NCBI GenBank assembly: GCA_945901215.1
Contig: CAMDKE010000016.1
Coordinates: forward strand, 1 to 17,120
Source: Comamonas sp. lk
GTDB taxonomy: Bacteria; Pseudomonadota; Gammaproteobacteria; Burkholderiales; Burkholderiaceae_C
Direction: 5' to 3'
Length of the DNA stretch: 17,120 bases
The first letter of the stretch is position 1. Every line of letters begins with the position of its first letter. This document shows positions 5,031 through 12,572 of this stretch, piece after piece. A program made the translations under genes and the position numbers. The notes beneath the pieces were generated by a model. It was not told the DNA's origin. It worked only from the letters and a program-made list of their open reading frames with translations, and searched no databases.

Positions 5031-8000
5031 ATTCATCATCTGGGCGCCTCAGGCCGTATTGCGGCCATGTTCCAGCGCGCGCACATTACGCCGCTGCTGG
5101 CCCTGATGGCGCTGCTGCTGGGCGCCTTTGCCGTGCTGGTGACGCCGCGCGAAGAAGAGCCCCAAATCAACGTAACCATGGCCAATGTGCTGATTCCCTT
5201 CCCGGGCGCCAGCGTGGCCGATGTGGAGCAGATGGTGGCCATTCCGGCCGAGCAGGTGCTCTCGCAGATGGCCGGAACTGAGCATGTGATGTCGCTCTCG
5301 CGCCCCGGATTGGCGGTACTCACCGTGCAATTCAAGGTGGGTGTGCCGCGCATTGAGGCCCTGGTGCGCCTGCACGACACGCTGCGCTCCAACGCCGACT
5401 GGCTGCCCAAAAACCTGGGCGTGCTCGAGCCCATCATCAAGCCCAAGGGCATCGATGACGTGCCGATCGTTACCCTGACGCTGTTTAGCAAAGACGCAGA
5501 CACCGGTGCCTTTGACCTGGAACGCGTGGCCCACAGCATGGAGGCCGATCTCAAACGCGTGCCCGGCACCCGTGAGGTGCAAACCGTGGGCGGCCCAGGC
5601 CGTGCGGTGATGGTGGCGCTGGACCCGGTGCGCATGGCCGGCTCGGGCGTCACTGCGGCTGACATGCGCCTGGCGCTGCAATCGGCCAACCTGGGCTTGC
5701 CCGTGGGCGAGCTCATTGCGGGCAACCAAACCGTGGCTATTGAGTCGGGCCCCTACCTGAGCCAGGCCAGTGAAGTGGCTGCCTTGGTGGTGGGTGTGCG
5801 CAATGGCCGGCCTGTGTTTCTGGGCGACGTGGCCCAAGTCAAAGACGGCCCGCTGCCTGCGGCGCGCTACGTCTGGCACGGCCAGTCTGAAAAGGCCGGT
5901 GGCGGTGAATACCCGGCGGTGACCCTGAGCATTACCAAAAAGCCAGGCGAAAACGCGATTGACGTGGCCAATGCCGTGATGGCGCGCGTGGAGGAGCTGC
6001 GCAACACCGTGGTGCCCGATACCGTGCAAGTGGCCGCGACGCGCAACTACGGCGCGTCGGCCAACGCCAAGGCGCAAAAGCTGATCCAAAAGCTGTTGTT
6101 TGCTACCGCGTCGGTGGTGGTGTTGGTGTTTTTGGCGCTGGGCAAGCGCGAGGCGGCCATCGTGGGCGTGGCCGTGGTGCTGACGCTGACCGTGACCTTG
6201 TTCGCCTCCTGGGCATGGGGCTTTACCCTGAACCGGGTGTCGCTGTTTGCGCTGATCTTCTCGATTGGCATCTTGGTGGACGACGCCATTGTGGTGGTGG
6301 AAAACATCCACCGCCACCAGCAGTTGTATCCGCAAAAGACGCTGGCCCAACTCATTCCCGGCGCGGTGGACGAGGTGGGTGGCCCCACGATTTTGGCCAC
6401 GCTGACCGTGATTGCCGCGCTGCTGCCCATGGCTTTTGTTTCCGGCCTGATGGGGCCCTACATGAGCCCGATTCCCATCAACGCCAGCATGGGCATGCTC
6501 TTGTCGCTGGCGATTGCCTTTGTGGTCACACCTTGGCTGGCCCGCATTTGGATGAAGCCCAGCGCCCCTGGCGCTGTTGCACACGGCGAGCACAGCCACA
6601 GCGGCCTGAGCGCCAAGCTCGCCCCCTTGTTTGAGCGCGTGTTCAAGCCCTTGCTCGACGAGCAGCGCGGTGGCCGCAACCGGGGCCTGCTCGGCCTGGG
6701 TGTGGCGGTGCTGATTGCGGTGTCTGTGGCGCTGCCTGCGACCGGTCTGGTGCTGCTCAAGATGCTGCCCTTTGACAACAAGTCAGAGTTTCAGGTGGTG
6801 GTGGACATGCCCGCAGGCACGCCGCTGGAGCAAACCGCCACTGTGCTGCACGCGCTGGGCGCCCACCTGGCCACCGTGCCCGAGGTGACCGACTACCAGG
6901 CCTATGCCGGTACCGCGGCGCCTATTAACTTCAACGGCTTGGTGCGCCAGTACTACCTGCGCAGCGGCGGCGAAGTGGGCGACCTGCAGGTCAACCTGGT
7001 GGACAAGCACGACCGCGCGGCCCAAAGCCACGCCATCGCCACCCGGGTGCGCCCGGAACTGCAGCGCATTGGCAAGCTCTATGGCGCCAATGTGAAAGTG
7101 GTGGAAGTGCCACCCGGCCCGCCCGTGCTCTCGCCCATCGTGGCCGAAATCTATGGCCCCGAGGCGGCAGGCCGTCGCGAAGTGGCGCAAGCCGTGCGCG
7201 CCGTGTTCGAGAAAACGCCAGGCATCGTGGACGTGGACGACAGCAGCATCGCTGATGCGCCGCGCAAGCTCTTGCTGGTGGATCGCCGCAAGGCCGCGCT
7301 CTTGGGCGTGCCGCAGCAAGCCATTGTCAGCACGCTGCGTACCGGCCTGAGTGGCGAATCGGCCACCTATTTGCACGATGCCAGCAAGTACCCGGCGCCC
7401 GTGGTGCTGCAATTGCCGCCCGAGAGCCATGGCGATATCAACGCTTTGCTGGCCCTGAGCGTGCGCTCGGCCAGCGGCGCGCTGGTGCCTATTCGCGAAC
7501 TCGTCACCGTGAGCGACAGTCTGCGCGAGCAACCCGTTTATCACAAGGATTTGCTACCCGTCAATATGGTGGTCGCGGACATGGCGGGGCAACTCGACAG
7601 TCCGCTGTACGGGGTGTTCCAGATGCGCAGCCAGATTGCCGCCATTCCCACGCCTGGCGGCGGCACGCTGGCCGAGTTCTTTATCAAGCAGCCCAGCGAC
7701 CCGCTGCGCGGCTATTCGCTGAAGTGGGACGGCGAGTCGCAGGTGACTTATGAGACCTTCCGCGACATGGGCGCAGCCTATGCCGTGGGTCTGGTGTTGA
7801 TTTACCTGCTGGTGGTGGCGCAGTTTGGCTCGTATCTCACGCCACTCATCATCATGGCGCCCATTCCGCTGACCATCATCGGCGTCATGCCCGGCCACGC
7901 GCTCATGGGTGCGCAGTACACGGCCACCAGCATGATCGGCATGATTGCGCTGGCCGGCATCATCGTGCGCAACTCTATTTTGCTGGTGGACTTTATCAAC

Positions 8001-8267
8001 CTGCTGGTGCGCCAGGGGCTGCCGTTCAAGCAAGCGGTGGTGCAGTCGACCATTACCCGGGCCCAGCCCATCATGCTGACCGGCCTGGCCGCGATGCTGG
8101 GCGCCTTCTTCATCTTGGACGACCCGATTTTTAACGGGCTGGCCATCTCGCTGATCTTTGGCATCTCGGTCTCCACCGTGCTGACGCTGGTGGTAATTCC
8201 CACCCTGTATTACGCCGCGTACCGCAAGCGCCCTGAGGTGCTGGCGGCGGTGCAAACCCCTGTGTAA
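5022..8267 (+). CDS. RND multidrug-efflux-type permease (AcrB/MdtB-like superfamily)
   Basis: A 1081-residue inner-membrane proton-driven pump. It has the RND plan: TM1 (ITPLLALMALLLGAFAVLV), a large periplasmic loop, TM2-6, a cytoplasmic linker, TM7, a second periplasmic loop, and TM8-12. In TM4 the proton-relay pair is Asp420-Asp421 (GILVDDAIVVVENIHRHQ), equivalent to AcrB D407/D408. In TM10, where AcrB has Lys940, this protein has Arg983 (GIIVRNSILLVDF). The N-terminal REEEPQINVTMANVLIPFPGASVADVEQ is shared with the ancient, poorly characterised RND branch often found in proteobacteria outside the classic HAE1 multidrug group. No heavy-metal (CzcA/CusA) signature is evident. No outer-membrane factor is encoded in the window, so it must borrow one. 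The start chosen is the second of two duplicated ATG sites; the first leads into a stop after three codons. Confidence 0.95.
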   Translation: MKSIHHLGASGRIAAMFQRAHITPLLALMALLLGAFAVLVTPREEEPQINVTMANVLIPFPGASVADVEQMVAIPAEQVLSQMAGTEHVMSLSRPGLAVLTVQFKVGVPRIEALVRLHDTLRSNADWLPKNLGVLEPIIKPKGIDDVPIVTLTLFSKDADTGAFDLERVAHSMEADLKRVPGTREVQTVGGPGRAVMVALDPVRMAGSGVTAADMRLALQSANLGLPVGELIAGNQTVAIESGPYLSQASEVAALVVGVRNGRPVFLGDVAQVKDGPLPAARYVWHGQSEKAGGGEYPAVTLSITKKPGENAIDVANAVMARVEELRNTVVPDTVQVAATRNYGASANAKAQKLIQKLLFATASVVVLVFLALGKREAAIVGVAVVLTLTVTLFASWAWGFTLNRVSLFALIFSIGILVDDAIVVVENIHRHQQLYPQKTLAQLIPGAVDEVGGPTILATLTVIAALLPMAFVSGLMGPYMSPIPINASMGMLLSLAIAFVVTPWLARIWMKPSAPGAVAHGEHSHSGLSAKLAPLFERVFKPLLDEQRGGRNRGLLGLGVAVLIAVSVALPATGLVLLKMLPFDNKSEFQVVVDMPAGTPLEQTATVLHALGAHLATVPEVTDYQAYAGTAAPINFNGLVRQYYLRSGGEVGDLQVNLVDKHDRAAQSHAIATRVRPELQRIGKLYGANVKVVEVPPGPPVLSPIVAEIYGPEAAGRREVAQAVRAVFEKTPGIVDVDDSSIADAPRKLLLVDRRKAALLGVPQQAIVSTLRTGLSGESATYLHDASKYPAPVVLQLPPESHGDINALLALSVRSASGALVPIRELVTVSDSLREQPVYHKDLLPVNMVVADMAGQLDSPLYGVFQMRSQIAAIPTPGGGTLAEFFIKQPSDPLRGYSLKWDGESQVTYETFRDMGAAYAVGLVLIYLLVVAQFGSYLTPLIIMAPIPLTIIGVMPGHALMGAQYTATSMIGMIALAGIIVRNSILLVDFINLLVRQGLPFKQAVVQSTITRAQPIMLTGLAAMLGAFFILDDPIFNGLAISLIFGISVSTVLTLVVIPTLYYAAYRKRPEVLAAVQTPV

Positions 8268-8289
8268 GTGTTTTTTTAAGGAGTAGTTT

Positions 8290-8499
8290 ATGAACTCGTG
8301 GCAAATGGTCCGTTTGGTGGCTGGTGTATTTATTCTGGGCTCGTTGGCGCTTGGCATTCCGGGCAGCGCCTTGTTTGTGAGCGAGTGGTGGCTGGCGTTC
8401 ACCGCTTTTGTGGGGGTCAACCTGGCGCAAAGCGCACTCACGCGCTGGTGCTTGATGGAAACCATCATGCGCAAGCTCGGCTTTAGCGCTGGCAACTAA
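8290..8499 (+). CDS. Small two-helix membrane protein (DUF2892/YgaP-like)
   Basis: A 69-residue protein with two predicted transmembrane helices, about residues 7-27 (VRLVAGVFILGSLALGIPG) and 33-52 (WWLAFTAFVGVNLAQSALTRW), followed by a short Cys-containing tail (CLMETIMRKLGFSAG). It fits DUF2892, the membrane domain also attached to the rhodanese YgaP and commonly found beside thiol and sulfur-transfer proteins. An AAGGAG ribosome-binding site at 8278-8283 sits 6 bp before the ATG. The gene lies 22 bp after the pump and 11 bp before the thioredoxin, so it is part of the operon. The molecular function of the family is not known to me; its placement suggests a membrane partner for thiol chemistry or the pump. 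Confidence 0.8.
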   Translation: MNSWQMVRLVAGVFILGSLALGIPGSALFVSEWWLAFTAFVGVNLAQSALTRWCLMETIMRKLGFSAGN

Positions 8500-8510
8500 G
8501 GTAGCGCACC

Positions 8511-8948
8511 ATGCAACTGGTATGCCCGGTGTGCGCCACCAAAAACCGTGTGGCGCCGGAGAAACTGCGCTTGGAAGTGGCCTGCGGCAAGTGCGGCGCA
8601 GACCTTATGCCCGCGGCCCCCATGGCGCTGGGCGATGATGCCTTTGAGCGCTTCATTGCGGGCACCGAGCTGCCGGTGGTGGTGGACTTTTGGGCTGCAT
8701 GGTGTGGCCCGTGTAAGTCTATGGCGCCCAATTTTCAGCGCGTGGCGCAAGAGCTGCCCTTGGTACGCTTTGTCAAGGTCGACACCGATGCGGCGCCCTT
8801 AGCCAGCGGCAAATACGCGATCCGCAGCATTCCCAGCTTGCTCTTGTTTGAGGACGGTGTGGAGCGCGCCCGCATTGCCGGCGCCCTGCCCGCGCGCGAA
8901 TTGAAAGCCTGGGTGCAAGCCCATGTGTCTTCAGGAGCTCCCCAATGA
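8511..8948 (+). CDS. trxC: Thioredoxin 2-type protein with N-terminal zinc ribbon
   Basis: A 145-residue cytoplasmic disulfide reductase of the TrxC type, which is 139 residues in E. coli. The N-terminal zinc ribbon has Cys5, Cys8, Cys25 and Cys28 (CPVC...CGKC). The thioredoxin fold follows with the redox centre WCGPC at residues 64-68 (VVDFWAAWCGPCKSMAP) and the conserved cis-proline Pro108 (IRSIPS). In E. coli trxC belongs to the OxyR regulon, and the zinc ribbon tunes redox potential. Here it is in an RND efflux operon, 11 bp after the DUF2892 gene. The upstream GGTAGCG gives at best a weak ribosome-binding site, so translation may be coupled. Its TGA overlaps the ATG of a possible small peptide gene. 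Confidence 0.93.
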   Translation: MQLVCPVCATKNRVAPEKLRLEVACGKCGADLMPAAPMALGDDAFERFIAGTELPVVVDFWAAWCGPCKSMAPNFQRVAQELPLVRFVKVDTDAAPLASGKYAIRSIPSLLLFEDGVERARIAGALPARELKAWVQAHVSSGAPQ

Positions 8949-9016
8949 AAACCCCCACACCCCTGGCGCAAGCCGCGCTCTTTTTTTTGTTGGCGCAAAC
9001 CTTGACGCAGATCTAA
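8945..9016 (+). CDS. Possible 23-residue hydrophobic small protein
   Basis: The reading frame ATG (8945) to TAA (9014-9016) encodes MKTPTPLAQAALFFLLAQTL plus TQI. Its start overlaps the thioredoxin stop as ATGA, the usual arrangement for coupled translation within an operon, and a CAGGAG-like sequence (TTCAGGAGC, about 8930-8938) lies at ribosome-binding distance. A basic residue after Met followed by a 10-12 residue hydrophobic core suggests a single short membrane segment. I do not recognise it, and a chance frame cannot be excluded at this length. If real, it is the last gene of the RND operon. Confidence 0.4.
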   Translation: MKTPTPLAQAALFFLLAQTLTQI

Positions 9017-9070
9017 GCGCCGCTCAGCCGGCGGCCTAGGATGGGTTCATCAGCACACTAGGAGTTACGC

Positions 9071-9439
9071 ATGCACGACGACCAACTACCCGCATTTCGC
9101 GCCCAGATACTGGGCTTGCGCGATTCCCTCCTGGCCCAAATAAGCCAGCAACGCGGCGGCTTGCACAGCCGCGCCGAGGTGGCCGAGGCGCACTTTGCGC
9201 ATCCGGAGGATTCCCCCGCCCAGGTCGCCACCGAGCGCGACTTGGAATTTGCCCTGAACGAACGCGAGACCGCCGAACTAGGTACCTTGGACGCTGCTTT
9301 GGCGCGTATAGACGCCGGACGCTTTGGCCATTGCACCCAATGCGGATCCCACATCGCGATGGCGCGACTCCAGGCCACGCCCCAAGCCGCACGCTGTATG
9401 GACTGCCAGCAGGCGGCCGAACGCCAACACGCCGCTTGA
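9071..9439 (+). CDS. DksA/TraR-family zinc-finger protein
   Basis: A 122-residue small DksA/TraR-type protein. An alpha-helical N-terminal half (about residues 1-80, including ERDLEFALNERETAELGTLD) precedes a four-cysteine zinc finger, Cys88, Cys91, Cys109 and Cys112 (CTQCGSHI...ARCMDC). The finger motif and the DAGRFGHCTQCG lead-in are typical of the family, which binds the RNA polymerase secondary channel and tunes promoters in the stringent response. Full-length DksA has about 150 residues and a DxxDxA coiled-coil tip. That tip motif is not evident here, so this is a shorter paralogue rather than housekeeping DksA. An AGGAG at 9060-9064 supports the start. It stands alone, about 50 bp after the preceding frame and before the sulfate transport promoter. 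Confidence 0.88.
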   Translation: MHDDQLPAFRAQILGLRDSLLAQISQQRGGLHSRAEVAEAHFAHPEDSPAQVATERDLEFALNERETAELGTLDAALARIDAGRFGHCTQCGSHIAMARLQATPQAARCMDCQQAAERQHAA

Positions 9440-9587
9440 ACCCGTGCGGTAAGACGCCTTTGCGTGGACCGCTCAGATACAACGTTTTTTGCATATAGAA
9501 GTAACAAAATAGTATTTTTAGTTTTAACGAGACGGCTCCAGAATCCGCTCCATCGCACTCTTGCATGGTTTTTTCTGGATTTTTTCC
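9440..9587 (+). promoter_or_regulatory. AT-rich promoter region of the sulfate transport operon
   Basis: The segment 9481-9527 is strongly AT-rich within GC-rich surroundings and precedes the first sulfate-binding protein gene. It contains a perfect odd palindrome, AAAATAGTATTTT (9506-9518), and the related TATAG at 9494-9498. TTGCAT (9489-9494) followed 15 bp later by TAGTAT (9510-9515) is a possible -35/-10 pair. Sulfate transport operons in proteobacteria are usually activated by the LysR-type regulator CysB (or Cbl), which binds AT-rich sites just upstream of the promoter. Assigning this site to CysB is inference from context. Confidence 0.5.
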
Positions 9588-10634
9588 GTGATCGCTTCCC
9601 GCACCGCACCCCGGTCTTTCTCCCGATTTGGTTTTCAAACTGCCCGCATGGCACTGGTGAGCGTTGTGCTGGCGTGTGCTACGGCGGGCGCCCTGGCGCA
9701 ACAGGTGCTTAGCCTGCTCAATGTGTCGTATGACCCTACCCGGGAGTTCTACGTGGAGTTCAACGCCGCATTTGCCAAACACTGGAAGGCCAAGACCGGC
9801 CAGGACGTGAGCGTTAAGCAAAGCCACGGCGGATCGGGCAAACAGGCGCGCGGCATTATTGATGGCCTGGAGGCAGACGTTGCCACCTTGGCACTGGCTG
9901 GTGATACCGACGCCCTGCACGCCAACGGCGGCTGGATTCCCAAAGACTGGCAAAAACGCCTGCCGCACAACTCCTCGCCATACACATCAACCATCGTCCT
10001 CGTGGTGCGCCAGGGTAATCCCAAAGATATCAAGGACTGGGATGACTTGGTCAAGCCCGGCATTTCAGTGATCACCCCCAACCCCAAAACCTCGGGCGGC
10101 GCGCGCTGGAATTACCTGGCGGCCTGGGAATTTGCCAAGCGCAAGCTCGCAAGCGAAGCGGCGGCCAAAGATTTTGTTGCCAAGCTCTACGCCAATGTGC
10201 CGGTGCTTGATACCGGCGCACGCGGCTCTTCCATCACCTTTGCCCAGCGCGGGCAAGGAGATGTGTTTATCTCGTGGGAGAACGAGGCATTTTTGCTGGA
10301 AAAGGAATTTGGTAACAAGGTCGATGTGGTCTATCCGTCGCTAAGCATTTTGGCCGAGCCCGCAGTCACCGTGGTGGACAAAAACGTGGACAGGAAGGGC
10401 ACCCGTGCCGTGGCAACCGCCTACCTTGAATACCTGTATCCCGACGAGGGGCAGGACATTGCGGGCCGAAACTTCTACCGGCCGGTCTCTGAAAAGTTCC
10501 AGGCCAAGTACGTCAAGCAGTTGCCCAAGATCAAGCTGTTCAGCATTGACGAGGCCTTTGGCGGGTGGGCCAAGGCTGCCAAAGACCACTTTGCCGACGG
10601 CGCCAACTTTGACCAGATTTACACTAAAAAGTAA
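9588..10634 (+). CDS. sbp: Periplasmic sulfate-binding protein, Sbp type
   Basis: The periplasmic receptor of the sulfate ABC importer, close to enteric Sbp throughout. Matching blocks are NVSYDPTREFYVEFN, QSHGGSGKQARGIIDGLEAD, TPNPKTSGGARWNYLAAW, DTGARGSSITFAQRG, SWENEA and NFYRPVSE. Residues known to cradle sulfate in Salmonella Sbp appear kept: the HGGSG serine, the SGG trio, the Ala of GARGS and the Trp of SWENE. The start is uncertain. I chose GTG 9588, giving 348 residues, because its n-region has several Arg before the hydrophobic core (MALVSVVLACATAGALA, cleavage before QQV). An upstream TTG at 9561 is also in frame. ATG 9648 would leave a signal peptide with no positive charge. It is followed 76 bp downstream by a second, different binding protein. 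Confidence 0.92.
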   Translation: MIASRTAPRSFSRFGFQTARMALVSVVLACATAGALAQQVLSLLNVSYDPTREFYVEFNAAFAKHWKAKTGQDVSVKQSHGGSGKQARGIIDGLEADVATLALAGDTDALHANGGWIPKDWQKRLPHNSSPYTSTIVLVVRQGNPKDIKDWDDLVKPGISVITPNPKTSGGARWNYLAAWEFAKRKLASEAAAKDFVAKLYANVPVLDTGARGSSITFAQRGQGDVFISWENEAFLLEKEFGNKVDVVYPSLSILAEPAVTVVDKNVDRKGTRAVATAYLEYLYPDEGQDIAGRNFYRPVSEKFQAKYVKQLPKIKLFSIDEAFGGWAKAAKDHFADGANFDQIYTKK

Positions 10635-10710
10635 ATTACCCTCGCACCCTTGCCGCCGCCGACCCGTGCGGCGCCTCTACCACCCTTGACCACCCTGTTG
10701 GAACCTACCT

Positions 10711-11712
10711 ATGTCATTCAAGAAAACTGCTACCCGCCTCCTCGTGCTTTTGGCCCTGGGCGCCAGCCAGTGGGCCAGCGCCCAAACCACCTTGCTCAAC
10801 GCCTCTTACGACGTGGCCCGCGAGTTTTACAAAGACATCAATGTCGCCTTTGTTGCCAACTACAAGAAAACCACGGGCAAGGACATCAAGATTGACCAGG
10901 CCCACGGCGGCTCCAGCGCGCAGGCCCGTGCCGTCAACGACGGCCTGGACGCCGACGTGGTGACCATGAACACCACCACCGACATCGACTTTCTGGCCAG
11001 CACCGGCGCGGTAGCCAAAGACTGGACCAAAAAATTCCCCAGCAACGCCGCACCCACCAGCTCCACCATGTTGTTCTTGGTGCGCAACAACAACCCCAAG
11101 GGCATCAAAGACTGGGACGACCTGATCAAGCCCGGCGTGCAGGTGATTGTGGTTAACCCCAAAACGGGTGGCAACGGCCGTATGGCCTATCTCGCGGCGT
11201 GGGGCCAGGTGCGTAAAAAGGGCGGCACCGACGCACAAGCCGCAGACTTTGTTGCCAAGCTCTACAAAAACGTGCCTGTGTTGGCCAAGGGCGGGCGCGA
11301 CGCCACCACCATCTTTTTGCAGCGCAATATTGGCGACGTGCTGATTACTTTTGAGTCTGAGGTGGTGTCTGTGGACAAGGAGTTTGGCGCGGGCAAGGTG
11401 GACGCGATTCACCCAAGCAGTTCCATCGTGGCCGAAAACCCGGTGGCTGTGGTCGAGCGCACGGTGGCCAAAAAGGGCACAGCCGATCAGGCCAAGGCTT
11501 ACCTGAACTTTTTGTACTCGGACGAAGGCCAAGAGATCGCGGCCCAACACGCCATCCGCCCGAGCAACCCCGCCATCCTGAAAAAATACGCCAGCACCTT
11601 CAAGCCGATTGCGCTGTTCGCGGTAGATGACTACTTTGGCTCGTTTGCCGAGGCGCAAAAAGTGCACTTCAACGACGGCGGGCAGTTCGACAAGCTGTAC
11701 ACAGTCAAGTAA
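10711..11712 (+). CDS. cysP: Periplasmic thiosulfate/sulfate-binding protein, CysP-like
   Basis: This 333-residue binding protein has a clear signal peptide (residues 1-24, cleavage before QTTLLN). It is homologous to the preceding Sbp but nearer to CysP: NASYDVAREFY, ADVVTMN, GGRDATTIFLQRNIGDVLIT followed by FESEV, and FGSF...HFNDGGQFDKL match E. coli CysP pattern by pattern. At the anion pocket it departs from Sbp: SGGARW becomes GGNGRM, GARGS becomes GGRDA, and the Trp of SWENE becomes Phe (TFESE), as in CysP. It is therefore likely to favour thiosulfate or another oxyanion, though sulfate binding is not excluded. The GRDA in place of CysP's GRGA is unusual. Its TAA abuts the ATG of cysT with no spacer, so translation is probably coupled. 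Confidence 0.88.
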   Translation: MSFKKTATRLLVLLALGASQWASAQTTLLNASYDVAREFYKDINVAFVANYKKTTGKDIKIDQAHGGSSAQARAVNDGLDADVVTMNTTTDIDFLASTGAVAKDWTKKFPSNAAPTSSTMLFLVRNNNPKGIKDWDDLIKPGVQVIVVNPKTGGNGRMAYLAAWGQVRKKGGTDAQAADFVAKLYKNVPVLAKGGRDATTIFLQRNIGDVLITFESEVVSVDKEFGAGKVDAIHPSSSIVAENPVAVVERTVAKKGTADQAKAYLNFLYSDEGQEIAAQHAIRPSNPAILKKYASTFKPIALFAVDDYFGSFAEAQKVHFNDGGQFDKLYTVK

Positions 11713-12570
11713 ATGCATGCTGCCATTGCGTTAGGGGCACCGGACAGACGGGCCCCGAAAAGGGTCTTGCCCGGCTTCAAGGTCACGCTGGGGTTCACGC
11801 TGTTTTACCTCAGCGTCATTGTGCTGATTCCGCTCTCCGCCCTGGTGTTCAAAACCTTCACTTTGACCTGGGAGCAGTTTGTGGCCGCAGTGAGCAGCCC
11901 GCGCGTGGTGGCGTCGTACCAGCTCACGTTTGGTGCCTCGTTTCTGGCAGCGCTGGTCAATGCGGTCGCGGGTTTGCTGGTGGCCTGGGTGCTGGTGCGC
12001 TACAGTTTTCCGGGCAAAAAAATCATAGACGCGCTGGTGGACTTGCCCTTTGCCTTGCCCACGGCCGTGGCCGGTATTTCGCTGACTGCGCTGCTGGCCA
12101 GCAATGGCTGGGTGGGCAGCGTGTTGGAGCCTTATGGCATCAACCTGGCGTTTAACCGCAATGGCGTGGTGATTGCGCTGATCTTTATCGGCCTGCCCTT
12201 TGTGGTGCGCACGGTGCAACCGGTGCTCGAAGACGCCGAAAAAGAACTCGAAGAGGCCGCAGCCAGCCTGGGCGCCACGCGCTGGCAGACCTTTCGCTAC
12301 GTCATCTTTCCGGCCATTGGCCCGGCGCTGCTCACCGGCTTTGCCATGGCGTTTGCGCGCGCCATTGGCGAATACGGCTCGGTCATCTTTATTGCCGGCA
12401 ATATGCCTATGGTCTCCGAGATCACGCCGCTCATCATCATCGGCAAGCTGGAGCAATACGACTACGCCGGTGCCACCGCCGTGGCGGTGGTGATGATGGG
12501 CTTTTCGTTTGCCATGCTGCTGGTGATCAACGCCTTGCAATCCTGGCAGCGCAAGCGCGCGGGGGCCTGA
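11713..12570 (+). CDS. cysT: Sulfate/thiosulfate ABC transporter permease CysT
   Basis: A 285-residue inner-membrane permease of the CysT (CysU) type. Hydrophobic segments include VTLGFTLFYLSVIVLIPLSA near residue 25, a GASFLAALVNAVAGLLVAWV segment, and a C-terminal AGATAVAVVMMGFSFAMLLV segment, consistent with six helices. The EAA loop that docks on the ATPase is ELEEAAASLGATRWQTFRYV followed by IFPAIGPAL. The sequence FPGKKIIDALVDLPFALPTAV is characteristic of sulfate and molybdate permeases. The ATG follows directly on the stop of the CysP-like gene (TAAATG), with no strong ribosome-binding site, suggesting coupled translation. It pairs with CysW two bases downstream to form the channel. 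Confidence 0.95.
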   Translation: MHAAIALGAPDRRAPKRVLPGFKVTLGFTLFYLSVIVLIPLSALVFKTFTLTWEQFVAAVSSPRVVASYQLTFGASFLAALVNAVAGLLVAWVLVRYSFPGKKIIDALVDLPFALPTAVAGISLTALLASNGWVGSVLEPYGINLAFNRNGVVIALIFIGLPFVVRTVQPVLEDAEKELEEAAASLGATRWQTFRYVIFPAIGPALLTGFAMAFARAIGEYGSVIFIAGNMPMVSEITPLIIIGKLEQYDYAGATAVAVVMMGFSFAMLLVINALQSWQRKRAGA

Positions 12571-12572
12571 AC

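Noticed and set aside
5049..6599. 516-codon minus-strand frame opposite the RND pump
   Set aside because: His/Gln/Arg-rich composition, no recognisable domain, and fully inside the pump gene, which has convincing RND motifs.
7554..8495. 313-codon minus-strand frame across the pump end and DUF2892 gene
   Set aside because: Antisense shadow with no family resemblance; it also crosses a gene boundary that has a good ribosome-binding site on the plus strand.
9019..9035. GC hairpin after the small peptide frame (GCCGC...GCGGC) as a terminator
   Set aside because: The stem is only 5 bp and no T-run follows, so I could not support termination.
10714..11718. 334-codon minus-strand frame almost exactly opposite the CysP-like gene
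   Set aside because: It mirrors the codon pattern of the real gene; the translation has no known motif.
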